Shown piece after piece: positions 12,636 through 24,147 of a DNA stretch of 64,000 nucleotides; the stretch's first letter is position 1, and each line of letters starts with the position of its first letter. Under the pieces are notes generated by a model. It was not told the DNA's origin. It made no database searches and saw nothing but the letters and a program-made list of their open reading frames with translations. The position numbers were made by a program, and so were the translations under genes. Origin of the DNA: Smittia aterrima (taxonomy: Eukaryota > Arthropoda > Insecta > Diptera > Chironomidae); assembly GCA_033063855.1 (NCBI GenBank), contig CP093830.1, forward strand, positions 8,246,854-8,310,853, given 5' to 3'.

Positions 12636-13489
12636 ATGTTTCAACTTACAAAAGTTTTGCTGCTCTGTCTTGCAGTCTACAAAGTTTCGGCTATCCAAGG
12701 AGGTCGAAACGCTACGCTCGGAGAATTTCCTTCTTTCGTTGGAATCGTTCTGCCCACAGCTGGTCAAGTCTGTGGAGGCATAATCTTCAATCGCAATCAT
12801 GTTTTGACGGCTGCTAACTGCATGCTAAACAGCTACCACTTGTTGCTATCTCCGAATCAGATTTCAATCATCTCGGGCTCAAACACAATCAATTTCAATC
12901 TTCCGAGAGCAAGTGTAACTGCGATTTACGTTCATCCTAAATATAATCCGTTTACCTTCGAAAATGATATTGCTGTCGTTCGCACTGCTTCAAATTTCGT
13001 TTTCCCGGAAGTTGCCGTACCTTTAGTCGCTCCAGCTATCTACAGTCAAAGAATTGGTAGGAAACGTTTTATTATTCAGTAAATCTGTATCCAAACAAAT
13101 CTTTAATCCTCTTAGCCTATGATACACAAAGTTGCACGGTTGCTGCGTGGAACACAGGAAATAACCTTCAACTAGCTTTGGCCGTTCCGATCCTTAACCG
13201 AGACACTTGCAATGGATTCCCTTCAAACTTTGGTAGAATTACTGAAACGATGATTTGCGCTGGAACAACGCAAACTGGAAGTGGAGTCTGTTCAATCAAC
13301 ATTGGTGGCGGTTTGTACTGCAATGATCGTCTTGAAGGAATTTTGAGCTCTGGCTTCTCTTGTGGAACTGTCGCTAACACTCCTGGAGTTTACACTCAAG
13401 TCAGATACTACGTTCCTTGGATTGAAGAACAAGTGAGACGTCAAGATGTTCCAGACGCGGGCTTCTCTCCCATCGAGAGATTGCCTTAA
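12636..13489 (+). CDS. Serine protease homologue 2 (catalytically dead S1 fold)
   Basis: A secreted chymotrypsin-fold protein lacking two triad residues. Exons 12636-13056 and 13116-13489; 264 residues. The ATG at 12636 starts a signal peptide (MFQLTKVLLLCLAVYKVSA) that ends directly before IQGGRNATLGEFPS, the mature-protease N-terminus, so there is no activation peptide. His57 is Asn61 (AANC), Asp111 is kept (ENDIAVVR), and the Ser loop reads CSINIGGGLYC with Ile203 for Ser195. Two exons against four in its two relatives means intron loss or gain within the cluster. It converges on homologue 3. Poly(A) signal AATAAA at 13502-13507. The fold is certain; the function is not known. Confidence 0.88.
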
Positions 13490-13885
13490 GATTTAAAAGC
13501 AAATAAAAGCAACCACGAAAAGATTTCACCTCAACTAACTCTGTTTCTCTATTTCGAAAGTTTTATTCAAAAGGAAATTTTCTATTTTGAAATTAGTTTA
13601 CCAAACTTCATAAACTTGTATCGAATCAAAAAGCAATTAAATGCCTCAGAGCTTTCGCCATAATCCTTCGACATTAGTCTTCATCTTCCTCTCGACTCGA
13701 CTCATAATTGCGTCATCTGTTATAAAGTTTATTCCAATTCCAAACACACAAGTCAATATTTAGAGCTCGTAAAAGTTTTACAACATTCGATCGCATCTGG
13801 AATATTTGGAAACTTTTACAACTTTGATTGATTTAGTTTTTTTTTTATTATTTCGATTCAACGATTGTTCACATGTCAATAAGTT
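13490..13885. other. Gap between convergent protease homologues
   Basis: Contains the 3'UTR of homologue 2 and the minus-strand poly(A) signal of homologue 3 (13844-13849). No coding potential seen. Confidence 0.55.
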
Positions 13886-14921
13886 TTAGTTGCTTCTTTG
13901 TCCTCGAAGGAAGACCGGGAACCCTTGAACATTGAAAGGAATATTGCCTGCTTCACGTGCCGGGTCAGCTCGAGTGAATTGCTCCTCCATCCACTGATTG
14001 TAGGCTCTGACTTGTTGGAAGATTGCTGGCGTGGCATTGCAACCGATTCCTCCTGTGAGAACGCCAGTCAAAACTCCATCGCAATAAAGTCCCGAACCCA
14101 AGTTGCCAGCACAGGGAGCAACAGTTGCGGAAGTTTGAGTGCACATTTGTTTGTCTGCGATACGATTTACATGAATTTGAGCTACTCCAGCACAAGTCTC
14201 TCGGTCCATAACAGTCAGAGGCAGTGCAGCTTGACGAGCTCTCCAGAAAGCAGTTGTATTAGAATTTTTTCCATATGCAACGAGTTGACAAGTTGCTGTG
14301 TTCCTAACGATTCTCGTTTGTCGTAACGCGGTTTCAATCGTGTTATGTGGGAAGGGCTCAGGCTGATTCAACTAAATTAAATTTCGTTCGTGAGACTGTC
14401 TGCTTTACATTAAATATTTAAATCTAACTCACTCTCATAATGGCAATGTCGTTTTCTCCTGTGAACACATTGTAGTCGGGATGAATGAAAATTCGCGAAA
14501 CATTTCTCTCAACTCGTCGGAACGAAGCTGGAGAAAAGAAAATATCCCCGGAGATCACACGGAACCAAATCGGGTTGATGATTTCATAGTTTTCGTTGAG
14601 CAAACAGCTTGCGGCTGTGAGAACCTTTTTGTTGAAGTTAGTAAAAGAACAAGTTTACGCATCAAAGACATTTTAACTCACATGACTATTCTCGACGATT
14701 GATCCACCGCAGAATTGATTTGGTCCATCGATTATAACGCTGCTAGCATATTGTCCCCAGTTAGTATCAACTCCACCAAGTGCAAAAGGCAAGGGCTTCT
14801 CAAAAACTTCTTGTGCAGCTACCGCGCTGAAAACTTTTTTAATAAAATTTTAGTTCAACTTTTGAACAGGCAACGAGAGCAATCACAACTTACCAGCAAA
14901 AATAAAAACTAAAAACTTCAT
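13886..14921 (-). CDS. Serine protease homologue 3 (catalytically dead S1 fold)
   Basis: A secreted pseudoprotease of the same clade. Minus-strand exons 14921-14894, 14818-14682, 14624-14433, 14371-13886; 280 residues. The first exon holds only the start of the signal peptide (MKFLVFIFA). Exon 2 must begin at the second AG (…GGTAG|CTGC), because the first one would bring in a stop. His57 is Ser61 (TAASC), Asp114 is kept (ENDIAIMR), and the Ser loop is CAGNLGSGLYC with Leu210 for Ser195. Introns 2 and 3 match those of homologue 1 in position (before VLTAA and after the Asp102 region), which supports duplication. The mature N-terminus is ALGG. A C-terminal extension of about 30 residues ends FLRGQRSN. 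Confidence 0.88.
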
Positions 14922-15792
14922 CGCAATGTCAGATTTAAATTGAAATAAATTGCTTGAAACTCTTTGTGCTGGTCTCTTGAACGAAGTGGCGATGAATGAA
15001 AGAATGATTTTTATTTTGAGTCAAGACTTATCAAGAGCACTCAAAAGTCTTCAATTAATTTATTTCTCGATAGCTCTTATCCAAGATTAATCCTCTTATC
15101 GGACTTTTTGTTCTCTTAATTGGAAGAAAGGATTTGCGACTTGTTTTAACTTGAAGTGGATTTGATAAGCTTGATTGAGTTTCGTGGGATTGCTGTTGGT
15201 TGAATCAATAGCGCGCTTCGGTCTGAAAATTATTGAAAGACTCTGAGATGTGAAAACAATTACGAAGATATCAAAATCTTTCAAACATTTTAATCTCGCT
15301 CTCGCCTCCACTCATCTAAAAAGGTCACACGAAAGGTGTAAGCGATCTTAAGAAATATTTTTTGTTAAAGATTTCTCTCAAGTCTTATGCGAAAATCGAT
15401 GAATTATTAATTAATGAAGGTTTGTTTGAGAGAATCTCAGCATAGGACTTTCAATATTCTTCCAAACTTCGTAAGAGTTGACGTCATCGGATGAGTTTTC
15501 AATTTTCAGAAGTTACCTCAACATTTGAACGCCTCGAAGTTATACGAATTAAAAGAAGAATAAATTTCTATTCGTCATCGATTAGTTCACCTCGCATTTT
15601 GCAAATAAACTCGGCTTTCCATCGAACTCCTTATCGCACTCCATTCAATCACCAACCTAATCCCTCACAGAAGCGATAAAGTGAAAAAAAAATGATAAAC
15701 TTCTACCTTTTTCAAACTCATGACATATTTTACCTCTTCAGTTTGTTGCTAGAATTTCCCTGGTGCGGAAACAAATTTTATTAAGTGGAAAG
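14922..15792. other. Divergent upstream region of homologue 3 and the active protease
   Basis: An 870-base gap between two genes that point away from each other. It must hold both promoters. I found no convincing TATA box and no coding frame. Confidence 0.5.
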
Positions 15793-17214
15793 ATGAGAGT
15801 TTTTATTTTAATTTTGCTGATTCAATTTGTTCTCGGTAAATTTCTACCTTTCACGATGCAAATTGTGATTCATCATTTTCTTCTGTCGTAGTCACGTGTC
15901 ACAATGTTGTGAGGAGAGAGATCGACGAGGAAGGATACGATTGGGATGCAGGAGTGCCACGTTATGAGGAATTCCACTACACACACGATGGTGACATCGA
16001 TTTCGCTCCAAGAATTATTGGAGGCATGCCAGCATTTCACGGAGAGTTTCCAGCGAAGGTTAGTCAAACGATTTTAATTAGCACAAATATTTCAAAGAGA
16101 TTTTTGTAATTGCCGTGATTTTAGATCTCACTGCAGACAACGAGGGGCGCTCACATCTGCGGTGGAGCTTTGATAGGTGAGGCCTTATCCGAACTGATTT
16201 TTCTGTTATCATCGTGTTATCTAATCCTTTATGTACATAGACTTAAGACACGTTCTAACTGCGGCTCACTGTTTAACAACGAGTTTCGGCGCCGTTATGG
16301 AATTGGAACAGGTAAAAAATATTGCGAATTATTAAAATTTCTTTGGAAGATTTTAAAATTTGCAACATTTTTTACAGTTTCAAATGATGGGAGATGATAC
16401 GAGCATTCAACGCTGGGGCTCGCCTTTGAGGCAAATCAGATATCCGAGTCACTTCTTCGTTCATCCAAGTTTTAACGTTCGATCTTTTGATGCGGATATC
16501 GCAGTGATTCGAACGAGACTTCCATTCACTATCACAGACACTCTCAGACCATTCCCGAGATCATTAAATACTCCAATGGATGGTTTAGATTGTCAACTTG
16601 CTGGATGGTAATAAAATTATTTTATTTTTTGAATTTAAATAAACTTGAAATTTTAGGGGAACGACTGACGAAGTCAACACGAGAGCTCATCCAATTCTCT
16701 TACGAATTGATATTCCAATAATCCCAATGCAAGTCTGCAATGGCACAACCTCTTATAATGGACTCATTCCTCAAGGATTCATTTGCGCTGGAACTCTCGA
16801 TGGTTCACGTGATGGTAAAATCATAAAACAAATGATAAACTTTCAAAAAATAATTGAAAACATTTTTAAAGCTTGCGCTGGAGACAGCGGCGGTGGTCTC
16901 ATCTGCAGTGGACAAATCGCTGGAGTTGTGAGCTTTGGTTTCGGTTGTGGACGAAGACACTTCCCAGGTGCTTACGTTGATGTCTCTCAATTCAATCATT
17001 GGATAGCTGATTGCATCGCATCAACTCTTCCTAACAATGAAATTCCGCGTCCACCAGTTCTAGACCCAAATCCAAAGTATTTAAATTTTTTTTATTGATT
17101 TGAAATCTCTTTAACTTTCTTTTTTCTTCCAACAGCTCCGTCGCAAAAGTTTTCATTTCAGCGAAACTTCTCGTCATCGCTCTTGTATTCGCTTCAACTG
17201 TCTTCACCTTGTGA
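15793..17214 (+). CDS. Trypsin-like serine protease with C-terminal hydrophobic tail
   Basis: An apparently active S1 protease. Exons 15793-15835, 15892-16058, 16125-16176, 16241-16311, 16378-16607, 16657-16814, 16872-17076, 17136-17214; 334 residues. A signal peptide (MRVFILILLIQFVLG) is followed by a 40-residue acidic pro-segment and the cleavage site R55|IIGG. The triad is complete: His97 (LTAAHC), Asp151 (DADIAV), Ser246 (GDSGG). Asp240 is at the S1-pocket position 189, predicting cleavage after Lys or Arg. After the protease domain come a proline-rich linker and, in its own last exon, about 22 hydrophobic residues ending in VFTL. That is the pattern of a GPI-anchor signal or a C-terminal membrane helix, so the enzyme is probably held on the cell surface. 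Poly(A) signal at 17301-17306. Confidence 0.9.
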
Positions 17215-17761
17215 AGTGAATCCATCACCACATGAGCTCATCAATAGACGAGTAGATTAAATTTGATTTTACGCTGTGAGACTCGATTCGAATATCTAGA
17301 AATAAAAAATATCTTTAGTAAACAATTCAATGCACACGACTTATTCGACATTAATTGCTCATGTCAACGCCTACACGTTTCGTGAGAAAATCCATCAAAT
17401 TTACAGCTAGCAAAGATTAAAGCGGTAGCCACATTCATTGGGTTGATAAGATTGCCGGTTAATCAAGAGCGAACGATTCCTTATCTTTTTGACTATTCGC
17501 TGCTAAAACGTGATACAGAAATGTAAGCATGAATGTTTTATGGATGGAGCTGAGTGGATGCGATTCAGTGAATGAATGTTTGATGATTCCAAAAATAGAA
17601 TTTTTGACGAGAGCTCGCTGGGATTTTAAGCGAATTTCTTTATCAATGATTTTAAAAGAAGTCAAAAGATAATAAAAATTTATTTTTGTTTAAAGATTTA
17701 ACTTAAATTTTAATCTTATCGTGTCTTAAGCTTCTGTTATTGACGGTCAATTTTTGAAAAG
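17215..17761. other. Intergenic region upstream of acid sphingomyelinase 1
   Basis: Protease 3'UTR and the upstream flank of the sphingomyelinase promoter. No coding frame of note. Confidence 0.5.
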
Positions 17762-17797
17762 TATAAAAAGCAGCGACAGCTCACTTATCGTTCAGTT
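17762..17797 (+). promoter_or_regulatory. TATA/initiator core promoter of sphingomyelinase 1
   Basis: TATAAAAAG at 17762-17770 and TCAGTT at 17792-17797 are spaced so that the initiator A falls 32 bases after the TATA start. The ATG follows 34 bases later. Confidence 0.75.
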
Positions 17798-17827
17798 TGA
17801 ACTGTGAAGTTGAAGTTGAATATTACA

Positions 17828-20194
17828 ATGGCGTGGGTTAAAGTGGCAGCAATTTTGCTGCTTGGAGCTGTCTGCTTGAGCTCGGGAATGAAGTTGCGTA
17901 ACGAGAATCATCTCAAGAATCGACAAAGTGTTCTCGCTTTCCTTAGTACGTGAAAATTTAAAGACTTCCGGTGAAACTTTGAGATTATTGAATGAACTTT
18001 TAGGCATAATGGAGGAAGCTCTTATCACTGATATTAGAAATTTTACTGCGACTGGATATCGTTCAGATTTATTCAACACATGGACGAACAGTGTTCCTTA
18101 TGATTCTGACATGGGAAGACTTGAAGTTGATGACTATGAGTGAGTTTGTTAAAGTGAAAAAAAAACTTCAAAATTTATTTGAAAACTTCGTTTAGACCTG
18201 AGCAAGCAATTCTTGGCTGCGCAGCTTGCAGAACTTACCTCGCATCTTTGATTCGTGACAGACGAAATGGAGCAAATCAAGAAAGTTTAGTGGCATCTGC
18301 TACAACAATGTGCCGAATCGTTACTCCTTTCGATACTCATGTTTGTCCTGGACTTGTCGAACTGAATGTCGAATCACTTCTTTACATTATTGACGCTCGA
18401 CCACAGTTGACGGCTACAAGCGTTTGTGCTATCGTTTTACAAGGAGAGTGTGGAACAATTGATCCAGACATGGCCTTCACTGTTAATGTAGCTCCTGGAA
18501 ATCCAGTTACTCAATCGAAATCGGTTTGGGCGCCAAGACAAGCCAACGAACTCAGAATTATTCACTTGACCGATTTACACTATGACCCGGTACGATAATT
18601 AATTAATGTTACGATAATTAATAAATGAATTTTTATTACGATCCGCATTTGTAGCATTACATGACAGGAGGAATTGGCCCTTGTCCAAATCCAGTTTGTT
18701 GCAGAAGAGCCGATGGTATGGCATCAAGTCCTGCTGATGCAGCTGGTCGATGGGGCGATTACAGAGTAAGAACTTGCTTTGAGATGAGTCACTGAGATTT
18801 AAGATTATTCGTTTCTAGTATTGCGATACTCCCTGGGAAGCCATCGAAGACACTCTCCGTCGAGTTCGTGCCGCTCATCCACAAATCGACGCTATCTATC
18901 ACACTGGCGATATTGTTGATCATGGTGTCTGGGAAACGACTGAAGCTGGCAACAGAGCTATCATGGATCGTGTTTACAACATGATGAACCAAATTTTCCC
19001 GAACACGCCGATCTTCAACGCAATCGGAAATCACGAAGGTAAGAAAACAAAATTTTCTTGTTAGACTTTAATTCCGAAGATTTTACTTTTCATATCAACA
19101 GCTCAACCAACAAACGTGTAAGCTTAACTTATCTTTCAATTTTGAAAGAACAATAAATATTGAGGAATTTGTTCACAGATTTGCCCCCTCGATGATTACA
19201 AGACAAAGCCTGTCAAGCCAATGGCTTTATAATTACTCAGCTGATATTTGGCTGCGTCACGGATGGATCAACACTCAAGCTGCAACAACAGTGAGACATG
19301 GAGGTTACTACACAGCTTTGGTTGTGCCAGGACTTCGCGTTATTGCTTTAAACAATAATGATTGCTATATTTACAATTGGTGGATTATGTATACTCGATC
19401 TGAGAGTAAGTTCCTGTTTGTTTCATTCTTGAATTCAGTTAGAAAAGTTTTATTTGTTTGAATAGTTGTAACGACAATGCAATGGTTCCATAACACACTT
19501 CTCGCTGCTGAACAGGCTAACGAAAGAGTTCACATTCTCGCTCACATTCCCACGGGCGGTGGAAGTTGCTTCCAATTCTGGTCAAGAGAATATCGTCGTA
19601 TCATCGATAGATTCCACATGATTATTGGCGCTCAATTCAATGGACATTCTCACTTGGACGAATTCGAAATCAATTACGATCGTACAAATGCTCAACATGC
19701 TGTCAACGTTGCATGGAACGGCGGAGGTGCAACAGCTTTCCATTCAGTCAACCCCAATTACATTCTTTACTACGTTGATCGCATTCACTATGTAAGAGCG
19801 AAAGAGACTTGTGAAGAATTAATTAATAAATTTTTATTTTATTTTCTTTCAACAGCAAGTTAATGAATACGACTCATACATCTACAGCGTCTCAGAGGCT
19901 AACCGAACTCCACAGAATCCTCCAAGATGGTTCAAACAATATTCATTCGCTGAAGCTTTCGGACTCTCAAATCTTTCGCCAGCATCGTTAGACACGTTTG
20001 CTTTCAACATGTCGAGAAATCGTAACATTGCTCGTCGTTATTGGGAATTCAAAGTTAAGGCCGGAGATCCTTACATGCAAGCAGGATGCGATGACAATTG
20101 CTTAAGAAACCACGTTTGCAGCCTTGCTCTTAATGAACATGAAGACAATCGTCGCTGCAATCAACTTCTCGCAGTTTTCGGAACTGTTGCTTAA
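17828..20194 (+). CDS. Acid sphingomyelinase (sphingomyelin phosphodiesterase) 1
   Basis: A secreted or lysosomal zinc phosphodiesterase that splits sphingomyelin into ceramide and phosphocholine. Exons 17828-17945, 18004-18139, 18196-18589, 18655-18765, 18819-19038, 19102-19117, 19179-19405, 19466-19791, 19856-20194; 628 residues. Signal peptide MAWVKVAAILLLGAVCLSSG. A saposin-B domain starts in exon 3 (GCAACRTYLASL…). All expected metal ligands are present: Asp211 and His213 (TDLHYDP), Asp284 (TGDIVDH), Asn324 (GNHE), His434 (HIPTGG), His468 and His470 (NGHSH). Exon 6 is only 16 bases (AQPTN) yet preserves the frame and the conserved residues after GNHE. The C-terminal CDDNCLRNHVC is typical. 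AATAAA at 20235-20240. A second family member lies 4 kb downstream. Confidence 0.95.
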
Positions 20195-21036
20195 TTTCTT
20201 AATTAATTAATAACTTCGACAAGACAAAGTTTCTAATAAAACACAAAGATTTAATCAAACACAAATTGCTTTTCACAGATTCAAGCGTTTGCGCAATTTT
20301 CAAAAAAAAATACAATCAAATTGTAAGGTTTCAGGCCACTTGATGGGGGTCGATGAAGAAAAATGTCACAACGATATCGCATGTCAATGACTCATCAAAT
20401 AAAATTTCCCAATTTATCGAATCATCGAGATAAAAAAATATTTCATTCACTCACAACCTGGAAAGTTTTTTGAGTTGATCATATGATGAAATTTTTCTTG
20501 TGACGAAAGTGCGGAAGGTGCCGAAGAAAAACGTAAAACTCAGATCAGAAGAATTTTTGTGTAACTCCCAATAAATAAATATTTCTCGATCTAAATCGCG
20601 TTCTGCGGATCCAGTTCGTGAATTTATTGAACCTCAACATCACAAGATTGAGAAATTCGGGGTAAGTCGAAATCATCAATCAATTAGCATCTAATTATCA
20701 CATATCAAAAATTTGAGGCAAAATAAATAGAATAATAAGAGACGAGTATTTGACGAGTACTTAGTTTCATTGCATTTGTCAATCTCCACGGCGACTTTAA
20801 TTGCTTGCGTTTTATCGGTTTCGCTTCCGCTCGAGCTCGATAAATCGACTGGAATTCCATTGAACAAAATTTTCTAATTTCGATTTCGTCTTATCATTTG
20901 CCAGACTTTAAACGTGAAGCAAATAAAACTGCGACGAGACGGAAAGAAGTGAAAGAGAGAGAGAGATAGAGAGTAAGCAAGGGAGATCAAGTACTATAAG
21001 AACTACACAATCAACAGCAATCAAATCTAAGAGAGA
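20195..21036. other. Intergenic region with GA repeat upstream of frayed
   Basis: Holds the sphingomyelinase 3'UTR and the frayed promoter/5'UTR. A GA-rich tract at 20951-20976, 60-85 bases before the ATG, could bind GAGA factor. Nothing codes here. Confidence 0.55.
20951..20976 (+). repeat. GA microsatellite / possible GAGA-factor sites
   Basis: A run of alternating G and A, interrupted once by ATA, sits just upstream of the frayed start codon. GAGAG motifs in this setting are common in insect promoters bound by Trithorax-like. Confidence 0.5.
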
Positions 21037-22777
21037 ATGTCATCATCACCACCAGCTCGTGTATCATCGTCAAGTCAAATTGCATCGAATGTGTCGTCGG
21101 CGAGCCTCAATACTGTCGCGTCGTCGTCAGTTCCAGTGACTGCCTGGGCAAACAGCAAAGACGGCTACGAACTTGGGGAAATCATCGGAGTTGGTGCCAC
21201 TGCTGTTGTTCATTCGGCTTATTGCAAGCCACGCAACGAGAAATGTGCCATCAAACGGATCAACTTGGAGAAATGGAATACATCCATGGACGAGTTGCTC
21301 AAAGAGATTCAAGCAATGAGCAGTTGTTTTCACGAGAACGTCGTCACTTACCATACAAGTTTCGTGGTTGGCGAAGAGCTGTGGCTCGTTTTACGGCTGT
21401 TAGAAGGCGGAAGTCTTCTCGACATTATCAAGCATCGCATGAGGAAGAATGATTGTAGGAATGGAGTCTTTGATGAAGCCACAATTGCCACGGTGCTTAA
21501 GGAAGTTCTAAGAGGCCTCGAATACTTTCATAGCAATGGTCAGATTCATCGTGATATCAAGGCCGGAAATATTCTTTTAGGCGACGATGGAACTGTTCAA
21601 ATCGCTGATTTCGGTGTCAGTTCCTGGCTTGCTACAGGCCGTGATATGTCACGGCAAAAAGTTCGTCATACATTCGTTGGAACGCCTTGTTGGATGGCGC
21701 CAGAAGGTAATTTTAATGATTTGGCAATCTCCTCATGTGTGACGTCACTTTAAAATTTTCTCTTCTTTTCCATTTATTTTCATAAGTAATGGAGCAAGAT
21801 CACGGCTACGATTTCAAGGCTGATATTTGGAGTTTTGCAATCACTGGTAATTAATCTTTTTTATTACTTGCTGGTTGCTTGTTATTTTAAATTTATTTTC
21901 ATTCTTTCTTACTACAGCGATTGAAATGGCAACTGGAACCGCACCATATCATAAATATCCGCCGATGAAGGTTCTCCTGTTGACTCTCCAGAATGATCCA
22001 CCAAACCTTGACACGGCTGCCGAGGACAAAGATCAATACAAAGCTTACGGAAAGACGTTCCGCAAGATGATTATCGAGTGTCTGCAGAAGGATCCAACAA
22101 AGCGTCCAACAGCAAGTGAACTTCTGAAGCATCCGTTCTTCAAGAAGGCTAAGGATAAAAAATATTTAATGCAAACGCTCCTTGCCACTGGTCCATCAAT
22201 GAAGACTCGTGTGAACAAAGCGTCGAAGAGACAGCCGGGAACATCAGGTCGTCTTCATCGTACTTTGACAGGCGAATGGGTTTGGTCGAGCGAAGAGGAA
22301 GACAATGGTAAGAACTCAGATGATGATTCTGAAACTGACGATCGACCTCTGAATCGTCTCGAACATGCCGAGTCGTCTGACGAGCACGAGGAGTCTGAAC
22401 CATCGGAGAATACTGTCACAACAGATCCACCAACTGCAGCTGTTGAGACAGCGATGAGTGATAAACTCTTCATTGCCGACGGTGATTGCCAGGTTGTGAA
22501 TTTGGTGCTACGAATGAGAAATGCTAATCGTGAATTGAACGATATTCGTTTCGAGTTTGTGGTCGGCAAGGACACTTCAGAAGGTATTGCAACGGAATTG
22601 GTCGGCGCTGGACTAGTCGACCCGAATGACACACTTGTCATGGCTTCAAACCTTCAACGACTAATCGAACAACGGAGTACTTTGAAGACAGTAACGTTTC
22701 AACTGAGCAGCAGCGGTGGCGAGGTTCCAGATGAGAAGTCGCTGATCGGATTCGCGCAAATTTCAATCACAGATTAG
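21037..22777 (+). CDS. fray: Frayed kinase (SPAK/OSR1 family)
   Basis: A Ste20-family Ser/Thr kinase that is activated by WNK kinases and phosphorylates Na-K-2Cl cotransporters, controlling ion and volume balance. Exons 21037-21706, 21787-21846, 21918-22777; 529 residues. A Ser-rich leader of about 40 residues precedes the kinase domain, with glycine loop GVGATAVVHSA, Lys73 (CAIKRI), HRD at 171-173, DFG at 191-193 and the WNK-target T-loop HTFVGTPCWMAPE (Thr212). The domain ends near HPFFKKAKD. A Ser/Asp/Glu-rich linker follows. The C-terminal CCT/OSR1 domain (DCQVVNLVLRMRNANRELND…SNLQRLIEQ) reads RFxV-type docking motifs in WNKs and cotransporters. The whole architecture is standard. The long first exon carries most of the kinase lobe. 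Confidence 0.96.
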
Positions 22778-24147
22778 ATTTTAGTTTCCTTAACCAATTT
22801 GTTTGCGCTCCTGATTCGACATTGCGTCGCAAGCTTTTATTTATTTTCTGTTTTAATTTTCTCAAACCAGCAACTCGTGAAACTGTAGCATAAACAAAAT
22901 GATGATGATGAGACTTCTCGCAATTAATAATCCGCTTTGACTTTCACGTTCTTCTTTTCGTTCGAACGCAAGTTATTCGTCAGTGCGTCACTTTCCACAC
23001 TGTTGAATTTCCCTTCGCTCTCGTTTACGCGGTTCTTAGCTTATGTAAATCACTGAAGAAATTAAAATCAATTAGCTTGAGAAAGCAGAAAGGTAAAAGT
23101 TCGAAGGAAGCTGAAATATAAAAAAAGCCAAATCAACCAAGTTCTAAGTGCTTCAGAAGTTTTCTAGCGAAAAACAATAAAAGTGGTGTTACAAATTTTA
23201 TAAATGCGACGAAAAGAGAAGAACAGACAAAGTCTTTTGAGAAGAAAATATTTTTCATAAATTAAATAACATTTAGAAAATTTTCTCACGTTCGTTCTTA
23301 GAAAGACGGCTGGAAAATAATTTTAGATATCTTAACTAGAACCTTAGAGCAACGCGCTAAGCCTTACTTACATTTTAATCTCCATCTAGAATCGTAGGTG
23401 TTAAAAAGAGGAAACGAAGTTGGTGCAATCAGAGGCAGACGCCACAAGAAAGAAAGCTTCATTTAAATCAAATTAATTTTGTGGTAAACGTGGGATAGAT
23501 TTGAGGGTTGCGTCACAAGACAGGACTCGAGTGAATTCATCGTTCAAAACGAAATAAATGAAATTTCACGTTGCGCTTTACAATTTACTTTGACTTAGAG
23601 TCAAATCTTCTTAAATGCACGTGACGCAATATCCCGACACTCCCCACTAATTAGTAAATTTTATGTTGCGACTAATTGGCAAATCTATGATCACGGTTGT
23701 AATTTCTCTTCACTTTTTAAAAATGTTTGCTTTTTCTTTTTTTAGTTCAAAACAAATTTTTTAAAACGACTGAGGTGAAGCTTCGTTTAGACGCAAAATG
23801 AGTCCACTGTTTGCTAATGTATTTATGATAGTTTCAAGACAACAACAAGAAAAGTAATAAAGAGAAAAAAAACGAAACCAATTATCGGAAGAATTTTTTA
23901 GAAGAATCCAGCTTTTAAAGTCTTATCAATAAATTTTGTTTGTTGAGTCTACGATGCGTTTGACAGTAATGTGACATTTTCAAATTCAAGAAATTCTAGA
24001 GCTTAAGGCAATTGACAAGCGATAAAGATGATCCCTGAGTAAATTTAATGGATTTACGGCCCAAATATTCTACATTCGATTAGAAAATCCTTCAGTCGTC
24101 TTTTGTGAGTCTTTGCACAAAGTTTCTACTCGTGATTCAGTGTCGGG
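22778..24147. other. Intergenic region between frayed and sphingomyelinase 2
   Basis: 1.37 kb with no supported coding exon. The first part is probably a long frayed 3'UTR. The last 60 bases contain a possible initiator (TTCAGTC near 24091) without a clear TATA box. Confidence 0.5.
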
